Shown one piece after another: positions 8,990 through 17,230 of a stretch of 64,000 nucleotides of DNA (the stretch's first letter is position 1; every line of letters starts with the position of its first letter). The notes beneath the pieces are model-generated. The model was not told the DNA's origin and ran no database searches. It saw only the letters and a program-made list of their open reading frames with translations. This DNA comes from Acholeplasmatales bacterium (lineage in GTDB: Bacteria; Bacillota_I; Bacilli_A; Acholeplasmatales; Anaeroplasmataceae), in NCBI GenBank assembly GCA_017441525.1, contig JAFRXJ010000045.1, forward strand, positions 1-64,000. Reading direction: 5' to 3'. The translations under genes and the position numbers were made by a program.

Positions 8990-9520
8990 ATGAGAATTGA
9001 AATTGTTGGAAAGAATGGATTTACTCCATCTGACGCAAACAAGGAGTACGCAACTAAAAAGCTACAAAAGCTTGAAAAGATGTTGCCAGACTTTGATACT
9101 GTTTCTGCACGAGTTGTTTGCAAGGTTTACAAATCTTTCCATAAAGTTGAGGTTACAATACCTTCAAAGAATATTATTCTAAGAGCTGAGGTTTCTGATG
9201 TTGATATCTATGCAGCTATCGATGGTGCAATAGATAAGCTAATGACTCAGGTTAGAAGATATAATGATAAAACAAGAGATAAACTTGGTAAAAAATCAAT
9301 TAAATATGCTTCTGAAGATAATGGTGAAGCAAAAGAAAGCAAAGTATCAAGAGAAAAGCATGTTGATTTAGTACCAATGACTAGAGAAGAAGCCCTAGAT
9401 CAAATGGAATTACTAGGACATGATTTCTTCATTTATTTAGATAAAGAAACTAAAAAGACTAACGTTATCTACTTAAGAGATGACGGAGATTATGCAGTTA
9501 TTGAAACTGAATCTAAATAA
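8990..9520 (+). CDS. hpf: Ribosome hibernation promoting factor, long form
   Basis: The N-terminal ~100 residues (MRIEIVGKNGFTPSD, KLEKMLPDF, VEVTIPSKNIILRAEV) are the HPF/YfiA domain that occupies the decoding centre. The C-terminal ~55 residues, after a charged linker, are the dimerisation domain (VDLVPMTREEALDQMELLGHDFFIYLD) that makes the long form capable of 100S formation. It is 176 aa. I use ATG 8990 with AGAGGTGA upstream; a frame from 8942 would start inside the promoter. The last Lys codon and stop lie in the 54-bp repeat. Confidence 0.96.
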   Translation: MRIEIVGKNGFTPSDANKEYATKKLQKLEKMLPDFDTVSARVVCKVYKSFHKVEVTIPSKNIILRAEVSDVDIYAAIDGAIDKLMTQVRRYNDKTRDKLGKKSIKYASEDNGEAKESKVSREKHVDLVPMTREEALDQMELLGHDFFIYLDKETKKTNVIYLRDDGDYAVIETESK

Positions 9521-9568
9521 TTAAATATTAAAATATTAGATGCCATTTGAAGATGGCATCCTTTTTTT
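9515..9568 (+). repeat. 54-bp direct repeat, copy 1 (end of hpf plus its terminator)
   Basis: It is identical over 54 nt to 11330-11383. It contains the terminal AAA TAA of hpf and the hairpin GATGCCAT...ATGGCATC followed by seven Ts, so it is also the hpf terminator. It marks the left edge of an inserted two-gene cassette. Confidence 0.95.
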
Positions 9569-9666
9569 CATATCACCCATTGGAACTATTGACATATACT
9601 TAAATAAATGTTAAAAAACAAATAATAGCGTTTTATTTAATTTAATTTATAATGGGAGAGAAAAAA

Positions 9667-10917
9667 ATGAAAAAATATAGAAAAAAATTATTTATTAGTC
9701 TTTTTTTTGTAATAACTAGTTATTTACTTTGTAATTCAAGAATTATTGCAGAAGAAAGGCCAATTAGTTTCGATAATATCTATGGTGAAATTGCAATTAA
9801 TTTTTTTAAAATGCAATACAAAAATCGGAATATTAATTATACTGAACTTAAAGTGGAATCTATAAAAAACATGTACAATGACTTGAACGAAATTGTTGGT
9901 GAAATAGTAATTATAAATAGAGATAATAATAAGGACTATGTTGTTTTAAATAATGCAACAAATCAAATTGATGAATTTACATTTAATTCAAATGATGTTG
10001 ATATTAAATTTGACAAAAAAATATACTATAGTGGAATCCTTAATTATTATGAAAAAAATGGCGCAACATATAAGCATATTGAAACTGGCAATAATATTTC
10101 CATTAAAGATTATAAAAAGCAATCTCAATCGATTAATAACGACTTATCCAATCAAAAGAAAAAATTATCAAAAAAGATATTATGTGATGGTAATCCACTA
10201 CCAAACCCAAACAAAAACGGATGGAATGGATTCTATTCATGGAGTGAAGTATACGATTTTAATGAAAACAATAATTATGAAAATTGTGAATGGGGATACT
10301 TATGGGGAACGAGTTTTTTTAATACATTTGATGACTTAACTTTTTATAATCAAGACACATTTAATAATCGCTTTAACACAAGAAATTCATGTGGCCCAAC
10401 AGCATTAACAAATATGTTTATATGGTTCCAATTTATGGAATATGAAAACAAAGATGGTAGTGTTAATGCGTTATTAAATGATTCACCTTTTGATACATTT
10501 GAAGAATTTCGCAACTTGCTCCACCATAATAACAACACTGGAACTAGCCGAACTGAATATGAACACGCTCTTAAAGATTATGCAATAGACCAAGGCTACA
10601 ATTATGTATATAAAGACAATATAGACAAATATGAAGAATTTAAAGAATGTATTGATGATGACATGCCAGTTTTAACATCGCTTTCATTAGAGGATTGGGG
10701 CGGTCATGCTGTTTTAACCGTAGGATATGAAAAATTTGATTATGAATATGAAAAAAAGAACTCTTTTTTATGGTGGAAATGGACAACAATCGAACATAAA
10801 TATTCAAAATATTTAAGAGTTGTTGATGGTTGGGACACTTCAAACTCTGATCGTTTTATTGATATGAGTGGATATTGGGATACTGTGATAGGAAGGGGAT
10901 TTTCAATAAATGATTAA
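9667..10917 (+). CDS. Secreted papain-like cysteine peptidase
   Basis: The ~416-aa product starts with a lysine-rich segment and a hydrophobic signal peptide (~6-26). A propeptide-like region (~35-165) is followed by the protease: catalytic Cys in NSCGPTALTN (~240), His in WGGHAVLTVGYE (~345) and a likely Asp in LRVVDGWDT (~387). This arrangement fits the C39-like/C10-like (streptopain) clan. Tryptophan- and asparagine-rich, it differs in composition from the neighbouring housekeeping genes. I choose ATG 9667, with GGGAGAG 6-13 nt upstream. It overlaps the next lipoprotein gene by 8 nt. Likely acts at the cell surface; the substrate is unknown. Confidence 0.75.
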   Translation: MKKYRKKLFISLFFVITSYLLCNSRIIAEERPISFDNIYGEIAINFFKMQYKNRNINYTELKVESIKNMYNDLNEIVGEIVIINRDNNKDYVVLNNATNQIDEFTFNSNDVDIKFDKKIYYSGILNYYEKNGATYKHIETGNNISIKDYKKQSQSINNDLSNQKKKLSKKILCDGNPLPNPNKNGWNGFYSWSEVYDFNENNNYENCEWGYLWGTSFFNTFDDLTFYNQDTFNNRFNTRNSCGPTALTNMFIWFQFMEYENKDGSVNALLNDSPFDTFEEFRNLLHHNNNTGTSRTEYEHALKDYAIDQGYNYVYKDNIDKYEEFKECIDDDMPVLTSLSLEDWGGHAVLTVGYEKFDYEYEKKNSFLWWKWTTIEHKYSKYLRVVDGWDTSNSDRFIDMSGYWDTVIGRGFSIND

Positions 10918-11335
10918 AACATTAAAAAAAATATTCGCTATTATCACATTACTCTTTTTATGCGGATGCAGTAAAAGTAACAAAACATATAGTCTTTTAG
11001 ATATTCCAAAATATAAAAATATTGATATATCTGCAACGGAAGAAATTAGAGTCGAATGGGACATATGTGAAAGCCAACCTGTTATTTTCTCTATATATAA
11101 TGAAAAAGAAATAAGAGAAATAATAGATGAACTTTGCAAAAAAGATACATTTATAAAATCAAAAGAGATTAGAGATGGTGGATTAAGTCGTATTATTTTA
11201 ATTAATAATGATAAAAAAGAAACTACTGTTTCATTATTTTCTATATATGATAAAAATACAAAATATTACTATTCAAACGATAATGTTTATAAAAAGGTAT
11301 ATTCGATTGGAAAAGAATCAGGATATCTAAAATAA
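10910..11335 (+). CDS. Small lipoprotein partnered with the protease
   Basis: This 141-aa product has a lysine N-terminus, a hydrophobic core and a lipobox-like LFLCGC, with the lipidated Cys at ~20, then a ~120-residue polar domain with no motif I recognise. It overlaps the protease gene by 8 nt, so translation is coupled and the two products probably act together outside the membrane, perhaps as anchor, chaperone or inhibitor (inference). Its final AAA TAA is the start of the second 54-bp repeat, so the cassette ends exactly at this stop codon. Confidence 0.7.
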   Translation: MIKTLKKIFAIITLLFLCGCSKSNKTYSLLDIPKYKNIDISATEEIRVEWDICESQPVIFSIYNEKEIREIIDELCKKDTFIKSKEIRDGGLSRIILINNDKKETTVSLFSIYDKNTKYYYSNDNVYKKVYSIGKESGYLK

Positions 11336-11383
11336 TTAAATATTAAAATATTAGATGCCATTTGAAGATGGCATCCTTTTTTT
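11330..11383 (+). repeat. 54-bp direct repeat, copy 2 (lipoprotein stop plus terminator)
   Basis: A perfect copy of 9515-9568, including the stop codon, the GATGCCAT/ATGGCATC hairpin and the T7 tract. It terminates the protease-lipoprotein unit before secA. Confidence 0.95.
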
Positions 11384-11415
11384 ATTTATTTACAATATAT
11401 ATTAATATATATTAC

Positions 11416-11444
11416 TTGCAAAAAATGTTATTTTATTGTATCAT
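11416..11444 (+). promoter_or_regulatory. Sigma-A promoter of secA
   Basis: TTGCAA (11416-11421), 17 nt, TATCAT (11439-11444), located after the second 54-bp repeat. Confidence 0.7.
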
Positions 11445-11461
11445 TTAAATTGAGTTTGAAG

Positions 11462-11486
11462 AAAGGATTATACTGTTTTTACAGTA
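11462..11486 (+). promoter_or_regulatory. secA leader: distant ribosome site and intervening hairpin
   Basis: The only good Shine-Dalgarno, AAAGGA (11462-11467), lies 29 nt before the ATG. A perfect hairpin TACTGT-TTTT-ACAGTA (11471-11486) sits between; folding it would cut the effective spacing to about 13 nt. Confidence 0.5.
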
Positions 11487-11496
11487 GTAATTTACT

Positions 11497-14091
11497 ATGG
11501 GTTTAAAGAAATTATTTGATTCAGGTAGAAAAGAAGAAAAGCGCTGTGAAAAAATAGCGAAGAAAATCTTAGAGCTTGATGAATCAATGCAAAAATTAAC
11601 AGACGATGAATTAAAAGCTAAAACACCATACTTCAAGAAATTATTATTTGAAGGTAAAACATTAGATGATATTTTAGTTGAAGCATATGCTGTAGCTAGA
11701 GAGGCTGCATACCGTGTTACTGGTATGAAAGCTTATTTTGTACAGTTAGTTGGTGCAATTGCTATTCATGGTGGTAATATCGCTGAAATGAAAACTGGTG
11801 AAGGTAAAACATTAACAGGTGTATTCCCTGCTTATTTAAATGCTTTAACCGGAGATGGTGTTCATATCGTTACAGTTAACGAATACCTAGCAGGACGTGA
11901 AACTGAAGGTGAAATCGGTGATATTTATAGATATTTAGGATTAACAGTTGGTCTTAATTTAAGAGAGTTAGATAGAGAACAAAAAAAACAAGTTTATGGC
12001 TGTGATATCATCTATTCTACAAACTCTGAATTAGGATTTGACTACTTAAGAGATAATATGGTTCCTGATGCATCTGGTATTACACAGGTTAAGGGATTAA
12101 ATTATGCAATTATCGATGAGGTTGACTCAATTTTAATTGATGACGCTAGAACACCACTTATTATTTCTGGTCCTACTAAAGATGATAATGGTTTATATGA
12201 GAGAGCAGATAGATTTGTTAAATCATTAACTGAAGATGATTATAATATCGATGTTGAATCTAGAACAATCGTATTAACACCTGAGGGAGTTAATAAGGCT
12301 GAAAGATATTTCAAGGTTGATAATCTATATGATATCGAACATGTAACATTAGTACATAGAATTAATAATGCCTTAAAGGCCGTATATATTTTCGCATCTG
12401 GTAAGGAATATGTAGTTGTTGATGGTGAAGTATTAATCGTTGACCAATCAACAGGACGTATTTTAAAGGGTCGTCAATTCTCTGAAGGCTTACATCAAGC
12501 ACTAGAAGCTAAAGAGGAAGTTGAAATTAAGAAAGAAACTATTACAGTTGCGACTATCACATACCAAAACTTCTTTAGAATGTATAAGAAGCTATCAGGT
12601 ATGACAGGTACAGCAAAAACTGAAGAAGAAGAATTTAGAGATATCTATAATATGTATGTTGTAGAGGTTCCTACAAATAGACCTGTAATAAGAAATGATA
12701 TGCCAGATTTATTATTCTTAACAAAGGATTATAAATTCCAAGCATTAGTTGAAGATATTAAAGAGCGTCATGCGAAAGGACAACCTATCCTTGTTGGTAC
12801 TGCAAATGTAGAAACATCTGAATTACTACATGGCATGCTAGAAAAGGTTGGTCTAAAGCATGAAGTATTAAATGCTAAAAACCATGAAAGAGAAGCTGAA
12901 ATAGTTTCACATGCTGGTGAGCTTGGAGCTATTACAATTTCTACAAACATGGCTGGACGTGGTACCGATATTAAACTAGGACCTGGTGTTAAAGAATTAG
13001 GGGGTCTTGCCGTACTTGGTACTGAAAGATTTGAATCTAGACGTATTGATAACCAGTTAAGAGGTCGTTCTGGACGTCAAGGAGACCCTGGTTATTCAAG
13101 ATTCTTCCTATCTACTGAAGATGACCTAATGGTCAGATTTGGTGGTGATTCATTCAAGAATAGATTAGCATCAATTATTAGAATGATGAATGACGATGAC
13201 GAATCTAAACCAATCGAAAGTAAGATGCTTGCAAAAATGGTTACTATGGCTCAAACTAAGATTGAGGGTATTAACTATGATTCAAGAAAGAATGTCTTAA
13301 AATATGACGACGTTATCAGACGTCAAAGAGAAACATTCTATGCTCAACGTCAAGAAGTTATTAAAGCTGAACATCTAGATGAAGTTATTGATAAGATCTT
13401 CAAAATTGCTGTTGAAAACAAGGTTGAAGAATTTATGGATAATCCTGAGAAGTTTGATGATGAAAAGCTTACAAAGCTATTTAATGAAAGATTAATTGGT
13501 GAAAACATTATTGATCTTAACACAGTTAAGAATTATGATGATGACCAAGATATTATTAATTATATCTATGGTGAAGCATCTAAACTATTCAAAGATAGAA
13601 TGGAAAAGCTAAAAGAAGATATGAAATCAGTTGTTCCTGATGAAGTATTAGCTGAAAATCCAAACTTCATTGAAGAAAATGAAATGATGTTCATCAAGAG
13701 AATCATCTTACCTATTCTAGATAAGAACTGGAGAGAGCATATCGATGATATGGATGGCTTCAGACAAGGTATTTATTTACAAAGCTATGCGCAAACAAAC
13801 CCATTAGAACTATATCAAAGAGAAGGCTATAAGAAGTTTGAAAGATTAAATCAAAAGATGAATGAAGAAATCTTCATTACAGCAATGCATGCAAGAGTAA
13901 GAGTACAACGTCAACAAGAGCAACCAAAGGATGAAACAAAGAATTTAAATACTAACCAAGATTTATCAACAGTTAGACAACAAACTCCTGTTACAAAGGC
14001 AAATAATCCATTTGCGAATGTTGGTCCAAACCAACCATGTCCATGTGGATCTGGTAAGAAATTTAAGTTCTGCCATGGTATAAAAAGATAA
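11497..14091 (+). CDS. secA: Preprotein translocase ATPase SecA
   Basis: This motor drives secretory proteins through SecYEG. Walker A MKTGEGKT is at ~98-105, the DEVD Walker B box at ~207-210, and NMAGRGTDIKLG with the RGRSGRQGDPG arginine-finger region at ~480-530. The C-terminal SEC-C zinc motif CPCGSGKKFKFCHG ends the 864-residue protein. The linker before the zinc motif is Gln/Asn-rich. The N-terminus MGLKKLFDSGRKEEKR is the normal one, so the start is sound despite the lack of a close ribosome site. hpf-secA adjacency is conserved in Firmicutes, here interrupted by the cassette. Confidence 0.98.
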   Translation: MGLKKLFDSGRKEEKRCEKIAKKILELDESMQKLTDDELKAKTPYFKKLLFEGKTLDDILVEAYAVAREAAYRVTGMKAYFVQLVGAIAIHGGNIAEMKTGEGKTLTGVFPAYLNALTGDGVHIVTVNEYLAGRETEGEIGDIYRYLGLTVGLNLRELDREQKKQVYGCDIIYSTNSELGFDYLRDNMVPDASGITQVKGLNYAIIDEVDSILIDDARTPLIISGPTKDDNGLYERADRFVKSLTEDDYNIDVESRTIVLTPEGVNKAERYFKVDNLYDIEHVTLVHRINNALKAVYIFASGKEYVVVDGEVLIVDQSTGRILKGRQFSEGLHQALEAKEEVEIKKETITVATITYQNFFRMYKKLSGMTGTAKTEEEEFRDIYNMYVVEVPTNRPVIRNDMPDLLFLTKDYKFQALVEDIKERHAKGQPILVGTANVETSELLHGMLEKVGLKHEVLNAKNHEREAEIVSHAGELGAITISTNMAGRGTDIKLGPGVKELGGLAVLGTERFESRRIDNQLRGRSGRQGDPGYSRFFLSTEDDLMVRFGGDSFKNRLASIIRMMNDDDESKPIESKMLAKMVTMAQTKIEGINYDSRKNVLKYDDVIRRQRETFYAQRQEVIKAEHLDEVIDKIFKIAVENKVEEFMDNPEKFDDEKLTKLFNERLIGENIIDLNTVKNYDDDQDIINYIYGEASKLFKDRMEKLKEDMKSVVPDEVLAENPNFIEENEMMFIKRIILPILDKNWREHIDDMDGFRQGIYLQSYAQTNPLELYQREGYKKFERLNQKMNEEIFITAMHARVRVQRQQEQPKDETKNLNTNQDLSTVRQQTPVTKANNPFANVGPNQPCPCGSGKKFKFCHGIKR

Positions 14092-14108
14092 CAAAAGAAG
14101 TAGAAGAA

Positions 14109-14138
14109 GGGAACTTTGAAAAAAAGTTCTCTTTTTTT
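14109..14138 (+). terminator. Intrinsic terminator after secA
   Basis: GGGAACTTT pairs with AAAGTTCTC around a GAAAA loop and is followed by a T7 tract. Confidence 0.85.
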
Positions 14139-14148
14139 ATTTTTCCTA

Positions 14149-14177
14149 TTGCATTTATGCAAAAACTATTTTATAAT
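14149..14177 (+). promoter_or_regulatory. Promoter with a palindrome over its -35 box
   Basis: TTGCAT (14149-14154), 17 nt, TATAAT (14172-14177). The -35 is the left arm of the perfect palindrome TTGCAT-TT-ATGCAA (14149-14162), a plausible operator for the downstream HTH protein. Confidence 0.65.
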
Positions 14178-14219
14178 AATAACAGAAAGTAATAATAAAT
14201 ATTACCTTTTGTGATTTAT

Positions 14220-14819
14220 ATGGAAAAATTATTAAAGTACATTAAAGAGAATTTCTCCGAAGGAGAACCTATTCTCGTGAAGGACCTAAAACAAATAAAT
14301 ATAAGCTATGATAACCTAAGACAAAAACTAAAAAAGCTTACTGATAACAATAAGCTTAATAGAATCTCAGATGGTATTTATAGCTATGGTAGTCTTCCTA
14401 GTAGTAACGCTGTAATAGAAAATAAATTTATTAAAAGAAATAATAAAGTGTTTGGATATTACACAAAGCAATCACTATTCAAGTCATTGGGATTTAAATG
14501 TAAAAATGACCTAGATGAAATTGTAACAAATGAGTTTAGTGCAATAGTAAGAGAAATAGAAGTCGCAGGAACTAGAATAAAGGTAAGACATAGTAAAATC
14601 AAAATTGATAATAACAATTATTACATTCTACAGTTCTTAGATTTGATTAGAGATTTAGATCTGATTAAATCTAAAAAATACGAACTAGAAAATAAGCTAA
14701 AATTATTCATCAAGAAGTATAAAATTAACAAAAAAGAGATAGATAAATACATAAATCTATATCCAAATATTACTTATAGAAATTTCTATAAATATAATAT
14801 CGAAAATATGTTAATTTGA
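14220..14819 (+). CDS. AbiEi-like winged-helix protein (DUF6088-type)
   Basis: It is a ~200-aa protein whose first ~65 residues form a winged helix (IKENFSEGEPILVKDL, LRQKLKKLTDNNKLNRI, then ISDGIYSYG), the layout of AbiEi-type antitoxin/regulator domains. The middle (~65-130) carries a predicted beta-rich segment and the C-terminus is lysine-rich and helical. It stands immediately before a Fic toxin-antitoxin pair and has its own promoter overlapped by a palindrome, so it is probably autoregulated DNA-binding protein. No AbiEii nucleotidyltransferase toxin is encoded nearby. ATG 14220 or GTG 14211 could be the start; neither has a strong ribosome site. Confidence 0.6.
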   Translation: MEKLLKYIKENFSEGEPILVKDLKQINISYDNLRQKLKKLTDNNKLNRISDGIYSYGSLPSSNAVIENKFIKRNNKVFGYYTKQSLFKSLGFKCKNDLDEIVTNEFSAIVREIEVAGTRIKVRHSKIKIDNNNYYILQFLDLIRDLDLIKSKKYELENKLKLFIKKYKINKKEIDKYINLYPNITYRNFYKYNIENMLI

Positions 14820-14831
14820 ATTTCAAAAATA

Positions 14832-14882
14832 TTGATAAGAAAACAAAAAAATGCTATAATAAATATATAATAATATATATTT
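14832..14882 (+). promoter_or_regulatory. Promoter and operator-like palindrome of the Fic module
   Basis: TTGATA (14832-14837), 17 nt, TATAAT (14855-14860, TG-extended). Starting at the next base is a 9-bp inverted repeat, AAATATATA-ATAA-TATATATTT (14861-14882), covering the transcription start. Confidence 0.75.
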
Positions 14883-14909
14883 AAAGTGGTATATATTTGG
14901 AGGAATAAG

Positions 14910-15074
14910 ATGAGCGAATTAGAATGCATTTTAGCAAATGTCGATGCCACAATGACAATGGAAGGAATGCCATTGACAGAAGAAGATAGAATTAGAATTC
15001 TAAACTGCTTAACAGGCAAATCTACATTTGATAACGAAGTCAAAAAAATAATAGAAAAATTCTTGAAAAAATAG
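14910..15074 (+). CDS. VbhA-type antitoxin of the Fic toxin
   Basis: The 54-residue protein carries the inhibitory-helix signature (S/T)xxxE(G/N) as TMTMEG (~13-18), followed by a second helical half (LTEEDRIRILNCLTGK) as in VbhA-family antitoxins. In this class the Glu of the motif reaches into the Fic active site and blocks ATP gamma-phosphate positioning. GGAGG lies 8 nt before ATG 14910. It ends 12 nt before the Fic gene, the usual antitoxin-first order. Motif, size and context agree. Confidence 0.88.
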   Translation: MSELECILANVDATMTMEGMPLTEEDRIRILNCLTGKSTFDNEVKKIIEKFLKK

Positions 15075-15086
15075 GTTTGAATTTAT

Positions 15087-15692
15087 ATGCAAAAATTTGA
15101 AAGCTATTATGAATGGGAAAACGATAATTATTACTGTTACCCTCATTCAAATTGTTTAAGAAATAAATTCAACATTACTGATGAAGAAGAACTTAAAGAC
15201 ATGGAAAGACAAATCACATCAGTAAGAGCAGCCCAAATACTTAAAGATCCTGTTAAAGGATTATTTGACGAGAATCATCTAAAAGCTATTCACAAACACT
15301 TATTCCAAGATTTATATAGCTGGGCTGGAGAATTTAGAAAAGTAAATATTTCAAAAGGAAATCCATTCTGCCTTTTCCAATATATACCAGAACAATTAAA
15401 TAACTTATTTAAGGAATTAAAAAATGAAGCATATCTAAGCTTACTAAATGAAAATGATTTAGCAGCAAGACTTGCTTACTATTTAGGTGAATTAAATGCT
15501 ATCCATCCTTTTAGAGAAGGTAACGGAAGAACACAGAGAATCTTCATTATGGAATTAGCATTAAAGAATGGTTACATTCTTGATTTATCACATGTTGAAA
15601 AGAAAGAAATGATTAGAGCCTCAGTTCAGTCATTCGCACTAAACTATGGCCCTATGAAAGATATAATTAAAAAATCTCTTAAAAAGAAATAA
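15087..15692 (+). CDS. Fic/Doc-family toxin (probable AMP transferase)
   Basis: The 201-aa protein has an intact Fic motif HPFREGNGRTQR (~138-149), matching HPFx(D/E)GNGRxxR, which transfers AMP from ATP to protein hydroxyls. Upstream, FKEL-type and LYSWAGEFRKVNISKG segments match the Fic flap and core. No inhibitory helix is present in the protein itself; the antitoxin gene just upstream provides it, which defines a class I Fic system. Targets in VbhT/FicT relatives are type II topoisomerases (established for some members; here untested). A hairpin terminator follows. Confidence 0.93.
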   Translation: MQKFESYYEWENDNYYCYPHSNCLRNKFNITDEEELKDMERQITSVRAAQILKDPVKGLFDENHLKAIHKHLFQDLYSWAGEFRKVNISKGNPFCLFQYIPEQLNNLFKELKNEAYLSLLNENDLAARLAYYLGELNAIHPFREGNGRTQRIFIMELALKNGYILDLSHVEKKEMIRASVQSFALNYGPMKDIIKKSLKKK

Positions 15693-15693
15693 C

Positions 15694-15730
15694 CCAACAG
15701 AGTCTCCCCAATCTGTTGGATTATTTTTTT
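15694..15730. terminator. Terminator shared by convergent genes
   Basis: CCAACAGA (15694-15701) pairs with TCTGTTGG (15712-15719), with a T-rich tract on the plus side. It separates fic from the convergent transporter gene. Confidence 0.75.
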
Positions 15731-17033
15731 ATATAAATATTAATAATGACAGTGATGCGGCTATAATCGCAACACCTGTTAATATTAAACCATTTTTCAT
15801 AAAATCTAAGAATGAATATTTAACATGATTATGTTTTAATATTCTTAACCACATAATACCTGCGAGTGCGCCAATAGGTGTTAGCATAGCACCAATATTA
15901 GATCCTATTATAGTTGCGTATACAAAACCAATATTAGCTTCACTACCTAAAATTGAACCATAAGCTAATGTCATAGGAATATTGTTAACAATATTACAGC
16001 TTAAATCAGATGAAATTAAATAAACAATTACTTTTAATTTATCATTTTCGATATTATCAATTAATCCTCTAATATTTTCAAATACTCCATATGACTCTAA
16101 AGCCATAATAATAGTAAACATTGATAAGATAAAAGGAATTAAGCTATAAGGAATTCTTCTAACAGAACCAAGTACATAGAATGAATTCTTTTTTATTATT
16201 GAATAAGTAATTAAGAAGATAAGAAGTGATGCAGCAAATACTAAACAGATAATCCACATCTCAATATTTATATAATTACTGATTGCTAAAAAGATAGTAG
16301 TCAAAGATAAATGTGCAAGCGATACAAAGCATAATACTTTATTCTTTAATTTAACATCAGATACATCAAATACTGTAATAGGCTCTTTAAGCTTCTTATA
16401 AAACAGTATAAATAATGTAATAAATGTGAATACACCAGTTATAAGTCCTGGAAGAATCATATGTAAGAAATAATCTAAGAATGTAATATTAAATATTGAT
16501 GATAAATAAATATTAGTTGGGTTACCAATAGATAATATCATTGAATAAGTATTAGCGGCTACAAATTCCATTACTAAATAAGGAATAGGATTTATATTAC
16601 CTCTTTTTGAAAAATATAAAATAAAAGGAGTAAATGTTAATATAACAATATCGTTAGATGTAAATACTGTAAGTATTGAAACTAAGATATAAAGTGATAT
16701 AAATAATTTAATTTGACTTGCTTTAAACTTGTTAATAAATTTATATGCGATGTAATTAAAGAATCCTGCTTCATCTAGGGCGATTGACATTAGTGAAACA
16801 CATATAAACAATACTAAAATCTTTAAAGGATTTAAGGAAGAATTAGAAGTAATAATATGAAACAATTCATCCTTATTAAATAAAGGAAATATTAAAAGAA
16901 TTAAGGCTCCTATTAAAACTGGTATATAGAATGTATCAGTTTGAAATCCTTTAATTTTAAGTGATGGAAATTTTAATATAAGAAATATCATCGATAGAAT
17001 CGACAACACAGAAATAATTATTACAGGAATCAT
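15729..17033 (-). CDS. ArsB/NhaD/SLC13-superfamily ion transporter
   Basis: It is a ~434-aa polytopic membrane protein with about 11-12 helices and the paired re-entrant motifs of the ion-transporter superfamily: SNDIVILTFTPF in the first half, and VNNIPMTLAYGS followed by GSNIGAMLTPIGALAG in the second. These resemble arsenite, Na+/H+ or carboxylate transporters; no ars genes are nearby, so the substrate is open. I choose ATG 17033 with GGTGAT upstream; GTG 17042 is in frame and almost at the inferred transcription start. It is the only minus-strand gene in the first 43 kb. Confidence 0.75.
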   Translation of the reverse strand: MIPVIIISVLSILSMIFLILKFPSLKIKGFQTDTFYIPVLIGALILLIFPLFNKDELFHIITSNSSLNPLKILVLFICVSLMSIALDEAGFFNYIAYKFINKFKASQIKLFISLYILVSILTVFTSNDIVILTFTPFILYFSKRGNINPIPYLVMEFVAANTYSMILSIGNPTNIYLSSIFNITFLDYFLHMILPGLITGVFTFITLFILFYKKLKEPITVFDVSDVKLKNKVLCFVSLAHLSLTTIFLAISNYINIEMWIICLVFAASLLIFLITYSIIKKNSFYVLGSVRRIPYSLIPFILSMFTIIMALESYGVFENIRGLIDNIENDKLKVIVYLISSDLSCNIVNNIPMTLAYGSILGSEANIGFVYATIIGSNIGAMLTPIGALAGIMWLRILKHNHVKYSFLDFMKNGLILTGVAIIAASLSLLIFI

Positions 17034-17050
17034 AAAAATCACCGCTTGAT

Positions 17051-17079
17051 ATTATACTTTAAAACGACATTAGAAACAA
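17051..17079 (-). promoter_or_regulatory. Promoter of the minus-strand transporter gene
   Basis: Read on the minus strand: TTGTTT (17079-17074), 17 nt, TATAAT (17056-17051). The predicted start near 17044 leaves a leader of only about 10 nt. Confidence 0.65.
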
Positions 17080-17148
17080 CATAATTTTTTTGTAAGAAAT
17101 CATAAAGTTTATTAAAATAAAAAATCGGAAATCGGGCTATTCCTTTAA

Positions 17149-17209
17149 TTGACAAAAGACATAAATCAATATATAATGTATAAAGAATATCACGCATTAA
17201 AAAATGCGT
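17149..17209 (+). promoter_or_regulatory. Promoter and inverted repeat of the uronate operon
   Basis: Consensus TTGACA (17149-17154), 17 nt, TATAAT (17172-17177). Fifteen bases on is a perfect inverted repeat, ACGCATT-AAAA-AATGCGT (17192-17209), placed to act as a repressor site or leader hairpin. The ribosome site AGAGG precedes kdgA. Confidence 0.8.
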
Positions 17210-17230
17210 ATATAGAAAGAGGTTATTAAA

